From the NCBI RefSeq assembly GCF_002863865.1, contig NZ_CP022684.1, positions 3,477,990-3,541,989 on the forward strand: a stretch of 64,000 nt of DNA, read 5' to 3'. The stretch is from Ketobacter alkanivorans. Its GTDB lineage: Bacteria > Pseudomonadota > Gammaproteobacteria > Pseudomonadales > Ketobacteraceae. The position numbers and the translations under genes are program-made. The notes beneath the pieces were generated by a model. That model was not told where the DNA came from. It saw only the letters and a program-made list of their open reading frames with translations, and made no database searches. Positions 30,114 through 39,511 of the stretch are shown in pieces; positions within the stretch are counted from its first letter, which is position 1, and each line of letters begins with the position of its first letter.

Positions 30114-31997
30114 CTAGGAGCCGATGATGCCGCCGTCTTTTTTGGTGATGACGATGGTGCAGTCGCGGGGCACCGTTACGCCATCCTGTGGTGCTGGAAA
30201 GTTGGTCACGGATGGATCACCGTTACCGGGGTGCTGCGTATTGACGAACATGGTGCAGCGATCCGGGGTGACGGCGATGCCAGTGATTTCGTCGCCGTAG
30301 ACGCCAGTAAGCAGTCGGCTCAGTTTGCCGGTGGTTGTGTCTGCAACCAACATCTGATTATTCAGGCCGTTTTTTTGGCCACCGTCGGTTTGGATAAACA
30401 GGCGGCCATCGGGATCGGCCCACAAACCGTCTGGAGAGGCGAACGATTCTTCTGTGCCGTGTGTGGTCTCAGCGATCAGGAAGATGTCCCACTTAAACGT
30501 GGTGCCGGTGTGCTCATCGGCATCATGCCAACGGATGATGTGACCGTCGGGGTTCGGGGCCAACGGGTTGGCGGCATCGGCTTCGGTGCGACGGCTGTTG
30601 TTGGTCAGAGTGCAATAGACGTCACCGTTGGGTGCTACCGTAGTCCACTCAGGGCGATCCATGGGGGTTGCGCCCACGATGTCTGCGGCGATACGGGTGT
30701 TCACCAGCAACTCTCCCATGTCAGCAAAGCGTGCCGCGAGGTCAGCGTTATCCAAAGTCAAGGGCAGCCAGTCACCGCTGCCATCTTCGTTGAAGCGGGC
30801 AACGTACAGAACGCCTTCATCCAGCGGGCTTTTACCTGCTGCCAGCATTTTCTTGTAGTGATCCGCTGAAACGAACTTATAGATGTAATCGAAGCGCTGA
30901 TCATCGCCCATATAAACCACCGCGCGACCATTGTGACCAATTACCGAAGTAGCGCCTTCGTGTTTGACCCGGCCCAGGGCCGTGCGCTTGACTGGGGTTT
31001 GGGTAGCGTCGAACGGATCAATTTCCACTACCCAGCCAAAGCGATTTTCTTCATTGCGATAATCGGGGTTGGACAGATCAAAGCGGGCGTCGAATTTCTC
31101 CCAGCCATAACCAAAGCCGCCCCTTGAGAAACCATAGCGATTGTGAGATTCAGTGGGTGACCAGGTCTGTTCTTTATTGGTCGCGCCGAAATAGCCGTTA
31201 AAATTCTCTTCACAGGTCAGGTAGGTGCCCCACGGGGTAGCGCCAGATGAACAATTGTTGACGGTGCCCAGTGGGATATTGCCTGCCGGTGTTTGCAGCA
31301 GTGCATGGCCTGCAGCCGGCCCGCTGAACGTGACCGGTGTATTTACATGGATACGGCGTGCATTTTTACTTTCAACTTGTCGCCACTTGTTGCGACCTTG
31401 TTTGATTTCCACAATGGAAACGCCGTGAGCGTGTTGTGATGTGCGTACTTCTTCCAGGCTCTCCGGTGCGCTTTTGCCCAGCACATGATGATTGCCGCCA
31501 AACTCATGGTTGATGGCCAGCATGCCGTGACGATTACCGCGGCGATGTTTATTGCCTCGGTTGAATTTGTTGCCAAATAACGCCCATTCTTTCTGATCGA
31601 TGGGAAAGTAAGCCATGCCGTCATGACCAATACCGATTTGCTTAGCTTGGTCTGCCGCCTTGGGAGGCCAACTGAAAGCCGGGCCACTTGGTTCCAGTGG
31701 CTCACCCCAGGGGATCATGACATCGTATTCATAATCAGCGGAAATCGACGGCATAGCGCCGCTGCCATCTTCCAGCGCAACAGGCGTAAAACCAATCAGC
31801 GGTTTGCGTTCTGGCCAGTGGCGGTGGCCAGCACTGGCCAGGCTAGGAGCGGCCACAAAAGAGGCGGCTGCCAAACCCATGCCGCCCATCAATACCTTGC
31901 GGCGGCCAAGGCTAGCCTGCAGGATGTCCTCGAAAGGTCGATTATCGGTAGGGTTACTGATTTCATTGTCGTTGTCGTATTGCAATTCGTCTTTCAT
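30114..31997 (-). CDS. PhoX-family (DUF839) Tat-exported phosphatase
   Basis: A 627-residue protein with the PhoX-type leader: an acidic start, SNPTDNRPFEDILQASLG, twin arginines at 32-33 (GRRKVL) and an Ala-rich hydrophobic stretch to ~57, so it is exported folded by Tat. The mature part is a beta-propeller of the DUF839 family with NHEFGGNH, GTYLTCEENFNGYFG and WVVEIDPFD. Characterised PhoX enzymes are calcium/iron phosphatases that release phosphate from organic esters; many relatives are untested. A good AGGAGAG ribosome site precedes the ATG. No clear Pho box was found upstream, so phosphate control is unproven. Confidence 0.88.
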   Translation of the reverse strand: MKDELQYDNDNEISNPTDNRPFEDILQASLGRRKVLMGGMGLAAASFVAAPSLASAGHRHWPERKPLIGFTPVALEDGSGAMPSISADYEYDVMIPWGEPLEPSGPAFSWPPKAADQAKQIGIGHDGMAYFPIDQKEWALFGNKFNRGNKHRRGNRHGMLAINHEFGGNHHVLGKSAPESLEEVRTSQHAHGVSIVEIKQGRNKWRQVESKNARRIHVNTPVTFSGPAAGHALLQTPAGNIPLGTVNNCSSGATPWGTYLTCEENFNGYFGATNKEQTWSPTESHNRYGFSRGGFGYGWEKFDARFDLSNPDYRNEENRFGWVVEIDPFDATQTPVKRTALGRVKHEGATSVIGHNGRAVVYMGDDQRFDYIYKFVSADHYKKMLAAGKSPLDEGVLYVARFNEDGSGDWLPLTLDNADLAARFADMGELLVNTRIAADIVGATPMDRPEWTTVAPNGDVYCTLTNNSRRTEADAANPLAPNPDGHIIRWHDADEHTGTTFKWDIFLIAETTHGTEESFASPDGLWADPDGRLFIQTDGGQKNGLNNQMLVADTTTGKLSRLLTGVYGDEITGIAVTPDRCTMFVNTQHPGNGDPSVTNFPAPQDGVTVPRDCTIVITKKDGGIIGS

Positions 31998-32201
31998 TTC
32001 TCTCTCCTGCTGCTTTGCGGTCAGAACCTGCAGTCTGGTGTCTAATGCGGTGGATCGTGGATGGATAATTCACGCACAAAGCTAACAGCGAATTGCTTCA
32101 AATATGTTACTTATTGAACAGTTTGTTCTATGAGCAGAATGGGTAGCAGGCAGGGCGACTGAGTGGGTGAATCGAGGTGAAAGCCAGTGGCAGTAATACG
32201 T

Positions 32202-32239
32202 AAAGAGGGAGCAACTGCGTGGTAGTTGCTCCCTCTTTT
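32202..32239. terminator. Perfect 15-bp hairpin after the secreted-protein gene
   Basis: AAAGAGGGAGCAACT pairs perfectly with AGTTGCTCCCTCTTT around an 8-base loop. It is 33 bases beyond the stop of the minus-strand gene at 32272 and ends with TTTACG on that strand, so it is probably that gene's terminator. The 31998-32271 gap otherwise holds the upstream region of the PhoX gene; no further motif is recognised. Confidence 0.7.
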
Positions 32240-32271
32240 GTTAGGTTAACGGAGTGTGTTCTGATTGCGCT

Positions 32272-32955
32272 TTAATCATCCACTTTCAGTCGCTCCTGGC
32301 GGCAACCGTCTGCCAGTTGAATGGTAAAGCTCCAGTCGTCGAGCCAAAACTGAGGGGCAGCTCCGCCATCAAAATTGGTGACTTTCCATTGCACTTCCAC
32401 AGGAACTGACTTCGCTACTTTGCTGTTACTGTTGATAACGCAATGGTGGCGATCCATGGCATGAGACTCCCAAGAGGAGATGCCCTCGCTGCCGCCATCG
32501 GTACTGTCGAAAGCATAGGTGTCCGGCCCAAAGCGGGAAGCTTGAGGCGAGGCTTCGACGCCATCAACCAATATGCGCACTTCGCACCAGTCCGGAGCCA
32601 TGCTGCCTGGTTCATTGCAGCGTGATTCTGCGGTGAACGCCAGGTTAACCAAAGCATTTTTACCGGCGGGAATAACAACTTTGCTGCGCGACCCTGGCAG
32701 AGTAAGAAACTTCTCCGAACTTATGGTGCGTGGCAGGGTGCTGGTAATGGCCTGCTTGTAATAATGTGCACCGGAGGTGAATCGAATTGCATCGGGCTCC
32801 TCTGCGGTAGGCAGGGCTACCAGATCATCAAGGGCAAATTTGTACTCCAGGCTTGGTTGTGGGGTCAGGTCGCGGATCTCGTTGGGGGTTGCAGCCAATA
32901 CCAAGGGGGCGGCCAGGGTTGAGGTAATGAATAGTGCGGTGGTCAGGGTTTTCAT
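32272..32955 (-). CDS. Secreted protein of unknown function
   Basis: A 227-residue protein with a clear Sec signal peptide (MKTLTTALFITSTLAAPLVL, cleaved after AA near 22). The mature part is predicted beta-rich with four Cys (two in a CNEPGSMAPDWCEV segment near 115-130, one in HHCVIN, one in ADGCRQ), which suggests two disulfide bonds in the periplasm or outside the cell. A good TGGAGCG ribosome site precedes the ATG. No enzyme motif is recognised. The Trp/Asp-rich end (QFWLDDWSFTIQ) resembles a jelly-roll or lectin-like fold, but this is only an impression. Confidence 0.75.
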   Translation of the reverse strand: MKTLTTALFITSTLAAPLVLAATPNEIRDLTPQPSLEYKFALDDLVALPTAEEPDAIRFTSGAHYYKQAITSTLPRTISSEKFLTLPGSRSKVVIPAGKNALVNLAFTAESRCNEPGSMAPDWCEVRILVDGVEASPQASRFGPDTYAFDSTDGGSEGISSWESHAMDRHHCVINSNSKVAKSVPVEVQWKVTNFDGGAAPQFWLDDWSFTIQLADGCRQERLKVDD

Positions 32956-33214
32956 AATGTCGCTCCATGATCATAAAATTAGATGGAAACCATTGCTTTC
33001 GGTTTCACTGTCCACACTATGCTTCCGCTTGTGCCTGGGCTTGAACAAAAGCTGACGAATTCATGATGATTAGTTGATTTGCGTTTTAATGCGCAGATCT
33101 TTTGTCACATATTTAACAGTACAGGTGGTTATCCTTAACTGCGTCTTGATCAGCCGATGAATCATACTGGTGCGGAAATGATGAGGCTCGTACATCATTA
33201 TGAAAGGAATCAGA

Positions 33215-33625
33215 ATGATGAGAGGAATCGAATACCACTTTGAAGACTTCTGTCTTATGCCGGATCAAGCGCGTTTATTGAAAGGTGAGCGTGAAATTAA
33301 AATGGCGCCCAAGATATTTCAATTTCTGAGCATGCTGGTGCAAGCAGAAAATACCCTGGTAGAGCGCGAGGCCCTGTTTGAAACATTGTGGCAAGGGCGC
33401 GCTGTATCGGACGAATCCCTGGCTCAGGTCGTCGCACAGTGTCGTCGCGCTTTAGGCGACAGCGCCTCCCGACAGGCTTTGGTTCAAACCATACCCAAAA
33501 GAGGCTTCAGATTTGTGCCTGATATTCGGGTAATGCATTCCTCGGTACGAAAAAAGATGCCGTCGTTGATGGTTGCTCTGCAGGAGGGCGACCCGGAAGA
33601 AAGCCTGTATGTCAGAAGTCGATGA
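33215..33625 (+). CDS. Stand-alone OmpR/CadC-type winged-helix DNA-binding protein
   Basis: A 136-residue protein consisting almost only of a Trans_reg_C winged helix: EYHFEDFCLMPDQARLL, PKIFQFLSMLVQAENTLVER, ALFETLWQGRAVSDESLAQV and IPKRGFRFV. There is no receiver domain and no membrane segment, unlike OmpR or CadC proteins. AAAGGA precedes the ATG at 33215; in-frame ATGs at 33200 and 33218 are alternatives. It lies between a secreted protein (divergent) and an MscS channel (convergent). Target and signal are unknown. The upstream gap (32956-33214) holds a 6-bp inverted repeat at 33178-33198 and nothing else recognised. Confidence 0.8.
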   Translation: MMRGIEYHFEDFCLMPDQARLLKGEREIKMAPKIFQFLSMLVQAENTLVEREALFETLWQGRAVSDESLAQVVAQCRRALGDSASRQALVQTIPKRGFRFVPDIRVMHSSVRKKMPSLMVALQEGDPEESLYVRSR

Positions 33626-33636
33626 TTGCAGGCGGA

Positions 33637-35391
33637 TCAGCGTTCCTGATGCCCTCGCTCGGGATACTGAATTTGGCCGCGCAGGCTGGCTTTTTCTGCA
33701 TCGGTGAAATCGGGAAACGCCAGCTGGTTGCTTTGCTCCAGCGCGAGGACCGACTCGGCCGCTTCCTCCTGTTTGGTGGTATCAGAGGGGGCGGTAGAGT
33801 CTCGTTTGATCAGCAAGCGTTGCTCGGGTATCGCAAGCAGCACACCGCATTCCTGCAGTATATTCAGTATGCGCAGATTCAGGTCCTCTGATACCGCCAG
33901 ATACAGTTCAAAATCAGAACTGTCGATATAAGCATTCAGGCCAATAACGTAGGCATCCCGCTCTATGCTCTCAAAGCGTGCCCGTACAGCGATATCTAAT
34001 AATCGAGGATGACTGTGGAGTAGCTCGCGCAATTTCTGCAGTGTTATGCGTAACTGATCGGGAGTCGCATCCAGTGCCAATCGAAGTTGACGGGTATAGC
34101 GGCGACGATCGTTTTCGCTGATATTTTCCAGACTAACGGACACCAGAGAAGAATTAGGTACATGAACTACAGAACGATCTAGCCTGCGTATGCGGGTGGA
34201 GCGCAAACCTATCTCTTCTACAATGCCGGTAATATCGCCTACTTTACAGAAGTCGCCTGGTCGGATCGGTTGTGCAATGTATAAAGTGATTGCTCCAATT
34301 ACGTTTTCCAGTGTCTTCTGGGCCGCCAAAGCCAAGGCAAGAGAGCCGATGCCCAGTCCTGCCAGTACGGTATCGATTTCATAACCAGCATCCGATAGCC
34401 AGAGCAGGAAGATAATAATCACCCCGACAATTTTAATAATGGTGCGCACAGGGCGAATAATTCCAGACCAATACTGCTGGTTGGCGGCACGAGACAGGAA
34501 GAGGGCGGTGAAGAATTCAATGCTGGCCAGAAGTAGAAAAGTACCGGCGATGTAGCCCAGCGCGGCTTCGTTTAAATAAACGCGGGCTTTAATAGACAAA
34601 CCCAATTCAGCTACGCCCATTTGCAGCAGTTTGAAAAACACAAACCCTGGCATAGGCACAGCCGCCAGCTGATGCATGGTGTCACGATAGCGATCAGACA
34701 GGGCGATAAGCTTTAATATTATCCAGCGCAGGCAGTATGCAATCAGCGCGGCTCCAACTGCGATCAGCATCAAGCCCACCACCTGCCAGTTCTGCAGGTG
34801 CAGAATATTGAAGTCAGGAAGATGGTCCTCGAGTTGTATAATGAACGGGTTATACCCATAGATTTCCCACAGGACGGGGATGTGGCGCGCAGTGGCATTG
34901 GAAATCTTCCAGACCCTGCCACCGTTGCCATCAGGAATCCGCTGTAAATAGACCGGTATGCTGTCGTTGCGGGTCAGCGGTAGATTGCCCAAGAAATCCC
35001 GATAGCTGGGTAGCTTGTCATCAAGGTGTCCTTCAGGCTTGTTGCTCAGTGCAGAGAAATCAATGATGCGATGCTGGTTCCAGACGATGGACAGCTGGCG
35101 TATCAGCTCCTTCGGGTCGCTGTCTTGCATTTCCTCGGGTAAATAGCGGGTGTCCAAATAGGTGGCGGCAGTGGCCCAGTCTTTGTTTGTGCCTGCATCT
35201 CGGATTGCGAGGATTGTGGAGAGTGGCGTTTCTCCTGGCTTGATCGCGGCTGCCTCGTCCCGCGCCTGCTCCAATACCTCTTCCGATCGCGAATCAGCCT
35301 CTAGAACATCGCGAATGGTAGGAGAGTCTTCGGCAAACGAAATAGCTGAAATCAGGGACGCTATTAGCAATAGGGCTAGACGCAGCATCAT
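33637..35391 (-). CDS. MscS-family mechanosensitive ion channel
   Basis: A 584-residue inner-membrane channel protein. It has a signal peptide (RLALLLIASLISAISFA), a periplasmic helical domain of ~170 residues, about five membrane helices from ~200 to ~350, then the MscS pore helix and beta domain (GLGIGSLALALAAQKTLENV and QPIRPGDFCKVGDITGIVEE near 345-390), with SVVHVPNSSLVS. The cytoplasmic end is 130 residues and charged. AAGGAAA precedes the double ATG. Such channels release solutes on hypo-osmotic shock. It is convergent with the winged-helix gene. Confidence 0.92.
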   Translation of the reverse strand: MMLRLALLLIASLISAISFAEDSPTIRDVLEADSRSEEVLEQARDEAAAIKPGETPLSTILAIRDAGTNKDWATAATYLDTRYLPEEMQDSDPKELIRQLSIVWNQHRIIDFSALSNKPEGHLDDKLPSYRDFLGNLPLTRNDSIPVYLQRIPDGNGGRVWKISNATARHIPVLWEIYGYNPFIIQLEDHLPDFNILHLQNWQVVGLMLIAVGAALIAYCLRWIILKLIALSDRYRDTMHQLAAVPMPGFVFFKLLQMGVAELGLSIKARVYLNEAALGYIAGTFLLLASIEFFTALFLSRAANQQYWSGIIRPVRTIIKIVGVIIIFLLWLSDAGYEIDTVLAGLGIGSLALALAAQKTLENVIGAITLYIAQPIRPGDFCKVGDITGIVEEIGLRSTRIRRLDRSVVHVPNSSLVSVSLENISENDRRRYTRQLRLALDATPDQLRITLQKLRELLHSHPRLLDIAVRARFESIERDAYVIGLNAYIDSSDFELYLAVSEDLNLRILNILQECGVLLAIPEQRLLIKRDSTAPSDTTKQEEAAESVLALEQSNQLAFPDFTDAEKASLRGQIQYPERGHQER

Positions 35392-35467
35392 GCTGTTTCC
35401 TTCATGTAAACACAGGCAAAGCAGATGCCGGGTGAATCAGGTCGAGCACCCGGCATATTTGATCGGA

Positions 35468-36190
35468 TCAGTCAGAGAATTCGCCGTTATGGTAGATTTC
35501 CTGCACATCATCCAAGTCGTTCAGTAGGCCAACAAAGCGTTCAAATTGTTCGGCGTCTTCCTCCGATATGGGGTGCGATGTCTGTGGAAGATAGGTGATT
35601 TCCTCCATCTCGAATTCAACACCTGGCACCGCCTCGGCTATCGACGTTTTGGCTTTGAAAAATTCCGTTGGTGGCACCAGCACGGTAATCATACCGTCTT
35701 CCTGCTCAATGTCGCTGACATCGACATCAGCGGTTAGTAGCGCTTCCAGCACCGCGTCTTCATCTTCCCCTGGGAACACAAACATGGCGCGATGATCAAA
35801 CATATGGGAAACGGAGCCTTGAGTGCCCAGTTTTGCCTTGCACTTGGTGAACACGCCCCTTATTTCGCCGAACGTTCGATTGCCGTTATCGGTCAGTGCG
35901 CTTACCAGAACCATGCATCCTCCGGGGCCAATGCCCTCGTACAGTGCCGGCAGGAAATCTTCACCGGCGCCGCCACTGGCCTTCTCGATTGCCTTGTCGA
36001 TTACGTGGGTGGGAACCTGATCTTTTTTGGCCCGATCAATCAAGCTGCGCAGCGTGATGTTGTTGTTGGGGTCAGTGCCGCTGTTCTTTGCGGCCACGTA
36101 AATCTCACGGCCGTATTTAGAGTACACCTTGGTCTTGGCGGCGGCCGTTTTGGCCATGGAATCTTTGCGGTTCTGATATGCTCGGCCCAT
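35468..36190 (-). CDS. YebC/PmpR family protein, YeeN-like
   Basis: A 240-residue protein of the TACO1/YebC family, known both as a transcription regulator and, in recent work, as a factor helping ribosomes through proline stretches. Conserved words: [58 protein letters not shown] and [15 protein letters not shown]. The start [13 protein letters not shown] and shape are closer to YeeN than to YebC. The region upstream (36191-36508, 318 bases) is AT-rich with a hairpin at 36454-36490 and holds no gene I can support. Confidence 0.93.
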   Translation of the reverse strand: MGRAYQNRKDSMAKTAAAKTKVYSKYGREIYVAAKNSGTDPNNNITLRSLIDRAKKDQVPTHVIDKAIEKASGGAGEDFLPALYEGIGPGGCMVLVSALTDNGNRTFGEIRGVFTKCKAKLGTQGSVSHMFDHRAMFVFPGEDEDAVLEALLTADVDVSDIEQEDGMITVLVPPTEFFKAKTSIAEAVPGVEFEMEEITYLPQTSHPISEEDAEQFERFVGLLNDLDDVQEIYHNGEFSD

Positions 36191-36453
36191 ACGAATGCTT
36201 CTTTGTCTGTTGTTAAAAGTGTTGGGATTTTACCTGCTGGCAAGGCTAATGGCCAAGGCCTAACGCTTTATTCGCAACTTTTGTAGATAAGGTCTGTTGC
36301 GTGGTGGCCGTTCAACTCTGGTTCTTGCCCGAATACGTGCCCAGGCGTTCAGAATGTGTATAACCAGTTGATATAAAAGCAATAATATTTGTGCCCACAC
36401 AAAGTCAATAAGCTTTTCTTTTATTTGCTCTGGTGTTTAGAGGTGTGATCAAC

Positions 36454-36490
36454 AGCCGCCGCTGCTCGGGCGTTAACAGCGGCGGCTTTT
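36454..36490. terminator. GC-rich hairpin downstream of cysC
   Basis: AGCCGCCGCTG pairs with CAGCGGCGGCT around a 12-base loop. The T run (TTTT) is on the plus strand; on the minus strand, where cysC ends 19 bases before, only TGTT follows, so termination of cysC is likely but imperfect. Confidence 0.6.
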
Positions 36491-36508
36491 GTTGAGGGCG
36501 ATAGGGTG

Positions 36509-37129
36509 TTACTGCTCGCCCAGGTATCCGTTGTCGCGCAGGTAGTTGATGATTAAGTCCGTTTCCTCTTCAACCGACATTTCGGCGGTACGTAAATGAA
36601 TCTCAGGCTGGCCCGGTGCCTCGTAGGGGTCATCGATGCCGGTAAAGTTCTTTATTTCACCTGCCCGCGCTTTCTTGTAAAGGCCTTTTGGATCGCGTAT
36701 CTCGGCTTCGGCCAAGGGGCAATCTACATACACTTCAATGAAAGGAAGCCCGGACGCCGCATGAATTTCCCGTACTCTATCGCGGTCTTCCTGATAAGGG
36801 CTGATAAAACTGGATAGGGTTATAACGCCGGTGTCGGCAAACAGTTTGGCAATTTCGCCAATGCGACGAATATTCTCGGTACGGTCTTCGGCAGAGAATC
36901 CCAGGTTCTTATTAATGCCCAGGCGGATGTTGTCACCATCCAGGCGATAACTTAAGTGCCCCAGCTCGAACAGTTTTTGCTCCAGGGCCACTGCGACGGT
37001 ACTCTTGCCGCTACCGGACAGGCCAGTAAACCAGAGCGTGGCACCCCTTTGCTTAATAAGGCGAGCTCGGTCGTTGCGGGTGATTTCACCGTGGTGCCAA
37101 TGTACGTTGGTTGCTACCTGTTTAGTCAC
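36509..37129 (-). CDS. cysC: Adenylylsulfate kinase
   Basis: Phosphorylates APS to PAPS. The P-loop [12 protein letters not shown] is near residue 37, followed by [32 protein letters not shown] and [13 protein letters not shown]. Length 206. Start is a GTG at 37129 with AAGGAA upstream at good spacing. It stands alone without cysN/cysD (sulfate adenylyltransferase) nearby, so it may serve either sulfate assimilation or sulfation of an envelope molecule; the divergent START gene and the following envelope genes make the second possible but unproven. Confidence 0.95.
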   Translation of the reverse strand: MTKQVATNVHWHHGEITRNDRARLIKQRGATLWFTGLSGSGKSTVAVALEQKLFELGHLSYRLDGDNIRLGINKNLGFSAEDRTENIRRIGEIAKLFADTGVITLSSFISPYQEDRDRVREIHAASGLPFIEVYVDCPLAEAEIRDPKGLYKKARAGEIKNFTGIDDPYEAPGQPEIHLRTAEMSVEEETDLIINYLRDNGYLGEQ

Positions 37130-37333
37130 GTTTGGTTCCTTATAGTTTCCAGCTTGGCTGTTTGCTGGAGTTCTAGGTTAATGCGATCCAATGCCTGATC
37201 ATGCTCTTAAGAATAGAAAATGCAGGTTTCAATTACAATGGTTTAAATCTCCGTCATTGTTAAGGTGGCGACCAGCAGCGTTCTTCGATATGGTCGAGTA
37301 TAGTAATGCTGCGTAGATCACAAGAGAGTTGAT

Positions 37334-38026
37334 ATGAGAACAATGGTAATTATCGTTGCTGCATGGTTTGCGGTGATGGGTGCGAATGCACAGGAGCAAG
37401 AAGACAACAGCCAACAACAATGGCACCCAGTGGTAGAGAGTCAAGATCCAGGTGACGTCAGAACCTGGGTAAAAGCGGTGCCGGGGGCATCAGTGAAAGC
37501 ATTTCGAGGTGAGGTGGAGGTAGCCTCTTCTCCGCTACAAGTGCTGGCTGTTCTGGATGGAGTAGAGGCGTTTCCCCAATGGGTGTTTCAATGTAAGGCA
37601 GCAGAACGTGTTCCGGGGAAGGGGATTTACTTGCGCTTTAACGGCATTTGGCCGGTTGCGGATCGTGATGCGACTTTAAACAGCAAAGTGTCCGTTATGG
37701 CGTCCAGCGTAGTGATCGAAACCAACAATTTAGCAGGGATGCTGCCTGAGCGAGATGGGTACGTCAGGATCCCTGAGCTGAATAACCGTTTTGAGGTGGT
37801 ACAGCTGCATAACGGCGGCAGCCGAATTATTTTTGAGACCTTTGTTGATCCAGGCGGAATGGTGCCAGGGTTTATCTCTAATATCGTTTCAAAAAAAGGC
37901 CCTTTGGTTACATTGAATGGTATTAAAATAATGCTGGCTGATCGTGAAAACACGCCGGTCTCGCTGGATCAGTTATCATCCATTTATCAGCCAGTGCGTA
38001 GCGATTTGGAGCAGCTACTAGAGTAG
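37334..38026 (+). CDS. Exported START-domain lipid-transfer-like protein
   Basis: A 230-residue protein with a short signal peptide (MRTMVIIVAAWFAVMGANAQ) followed by a START/Bet-v1-type helix-grip domain: SVKAFRGEVEVASSPLQVLAVL, DGVEAFPQWVFQCKAAERV, VADRDATLNSKV, FETFVDPGGMVPGFISNIV. START domains bind lipids or sterols in a deep pocket; periplasmic bacterial forms are proposed to move lipids between membranes. It is divergent from cysC with ~200 bases between. Ligand unknown. Confidence 0.85.
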   Translation: MRTMVIIVAAWFAVMGANAQEQEDNSQQQWHPVVESQDPGDVRTWVKAVPGASVKAFRGEVEVASSPLQVLAVLDGVEAFPQWVFQCKAAERVPGKGIYLRFNGIWPVADRDATLNSKVSVMASSVVIETNNLAGMLPERDGYVRIPELNNRFEVVQLHNGGSRIIFETFVDPGGMVPGFISNIVSKKGPLVTLNGIKIMLADRENTPVSLDQLSSIYQPVRSDLEQLLE

Positions 38027-38207
38027 CTTTATCACAGTAAAATGACAGTTACGTTTCGGGTAAAGATTTCCTGAGAATGTAAGGGTGCGGTATACACCGC
38101 TCCGCATTCAGTTTCAGGTTGTTGGCGTGATGTTTTTTATCAATTGATAAGTAATAGTGCGCGTGCGGCTTGGGAGTTGTATTAGTCATACGCTAAGCAT
38201 CATAATA

Positions 38208-38240
38208 CGCAAACAGTGCGCAATGTTGCGGCTGTTTGCG
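38208..38240. repeat. Nested inverted repeat upstream of the acyltransferase gene
   Basis: CGCAAACAG at 38208-38216 and CTGTTTGCG at 38232-38240 are perfectly complementary and enclose a second stem CGCAA-TG-TTGCG. No T run follows. It is the only clear structure in the 300-base gap 38027-38326 and may be an operator or a leader-RNA structure. Confidence 0.65.
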
Positions 38241-38326
38241 AGGTTGGATTAGCTTCGTCGTTAGTTATTTTTAATAAAAAGCGTTAGCGAGATTGTTGTG
38301 AACTCGCTGTATCTAAAGGATTAGGC

Positions 38327-39487
38327 ATGGATCGTCGAATTTATTTTCTTGATCAAGTGCGTTCCCACATGATGTTGCTGGGGATCGTGCTGCATGCTGC
38401 CGGTAGTTACAACAATTTGCCTGCTGGAGAGCTGTGGCCTTATAAATCCGTTGATGTCCACATTGGTTATTCTGTGCTCATTAATCTGATTCATAGTTTC
38501 CGTATGCAGGTGTTCTTTCTGGTGGCAGGGTTGTTTGCTGCCATGTTGCTTAGCAAACGCGGTAGTACAGGATTCTTAAAGCACAGAACCCAGCGCGTGT
38601 TGCTCCCGCTATTGATCTTTGCCGGGCCCTTGATGTTGTCTTGCAACTGGTTGTTTGCATATGGTGCAGAGTTAATGCATCGGCGTGGCACGATCATTGA
38701 GTTTAGTGACAGCGTCCACCTTTATCATCTTTGGTTTTTATACTACCTGTATATTTATGTGTTACTGGCCATCCCGTTGCAAGGGGTTTTGATTCGGTGC
38801 TTTTCTGAAGGGCGCAACCGTTATGTGGCGAAAGTATTGCCCTGGATGCTTGGCATACTCATAGCGTTAGTGCATTTTGCCGAGAACAGTTATCTTCTGG
38901 AAGTGCCTGTAGGATTGAATGTCTTTAAAGGTGTCTTCTTTCAGTATTTTCTTTTTTTTGCAGCAGGCATGATGGCTTTTCATCTGCGAGAGGAATTCTT
39001 TGCAAGTGTTGACCGTTGCTGGCGCCTGCTTGCATTTGCCGTTTTGTTTTTGATCATGTTTGTTGCCAGTGTTGCAATGAATGCCGCTCAGAATGAGGGA
39101 GACCCTAACGCAATAGTTTGGTATGGGGTGATATTTCTTGGTTTGTACTACGCATTTGCGTGTTGGTTTGTGCTGGCAATCTACAAGCGGTTATGCGATC
39201 ACTTTAGCCCGGTGGCGCGCTATTTGTCTGAGGCATCTTATTGGGTGTATTTGGTTCATTTGCCGATGACGGTAGCACTGCCGATGCTGATAGATGATTG
39301 GCAGCTTCACCACGCTGTTAAATTTGGGGTGGTATTGTTGGTTACATTGTTTGTAAGTTTATTGACCTTTCATCTGTTCGCGCGATCAACCTGGATTGGT
39401 TGGTTGTTAAATGGCAAGCGGCGTCGTTTCAATCTGCCGTTTATTCACAAGCCAGAAAAATTCATGGAGTCAAAGCGCACCGCGTAG
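38327..39487 (+). CDS. Acyltransferase-3 family membrane protein (OpgC-like)
   Basis: A 386-residue protein with about ten membrane helices of the PF01757 family. The start RRIYFLDQVRSHMMLLGIVLHAA carries the Arg and His typical of these O-acyltransferases, and FRMQVFFLVAGLFAAMLL and RTQRVLLPLLIFAGP follow the glucan-modifying OpgC/MdoC type. It probably transfers an acyl or succinyl group to a sugar on the periplasmic face. AAAGGA precedes the ATG. The next gene, 24 bases on, is a GT-C-like membrane protein in the same direction, so they are probably co-transcribed. Confidence 0.88.
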   Translation: MDRRIYFLDQVRSHMMLLGIVLHAAGSYNNLPAGELWPYKSVDVHIGYSVLINLIHSFRMQVFFLVAGLFAAMLLSKRGSTGFLKHRTQRVLLPLLIFAGPLMLSCNWLFAYGAELMHRRGTIIEFSDSVHLYHLWFLYYLYIYVLLAIPLQGVLIRCFSEGRNRYVAKVLPWMLGILIALVHFAENSYLLEVPVGLNVFKGVFFQYFLFFAAGMMAFHLREEFFASVDRCWRLLAFAVLFLIMFVASVAMNAAQNEGDPNAIVWYGVIFLGLYYAFACWFVLAIYKRLCDHFSPVARYLSEASYWVYLVHLPMTVALPMLIDDWQLHHAVKFGVVLLVTLFVSLLTFHLFARSTWIGWLLNGKRRRFNLPFIHKPEKFMESKRTA

Positions 39488-39511
39488 TGTTGCTGTGCGC
39501 GAGCCTGATAT

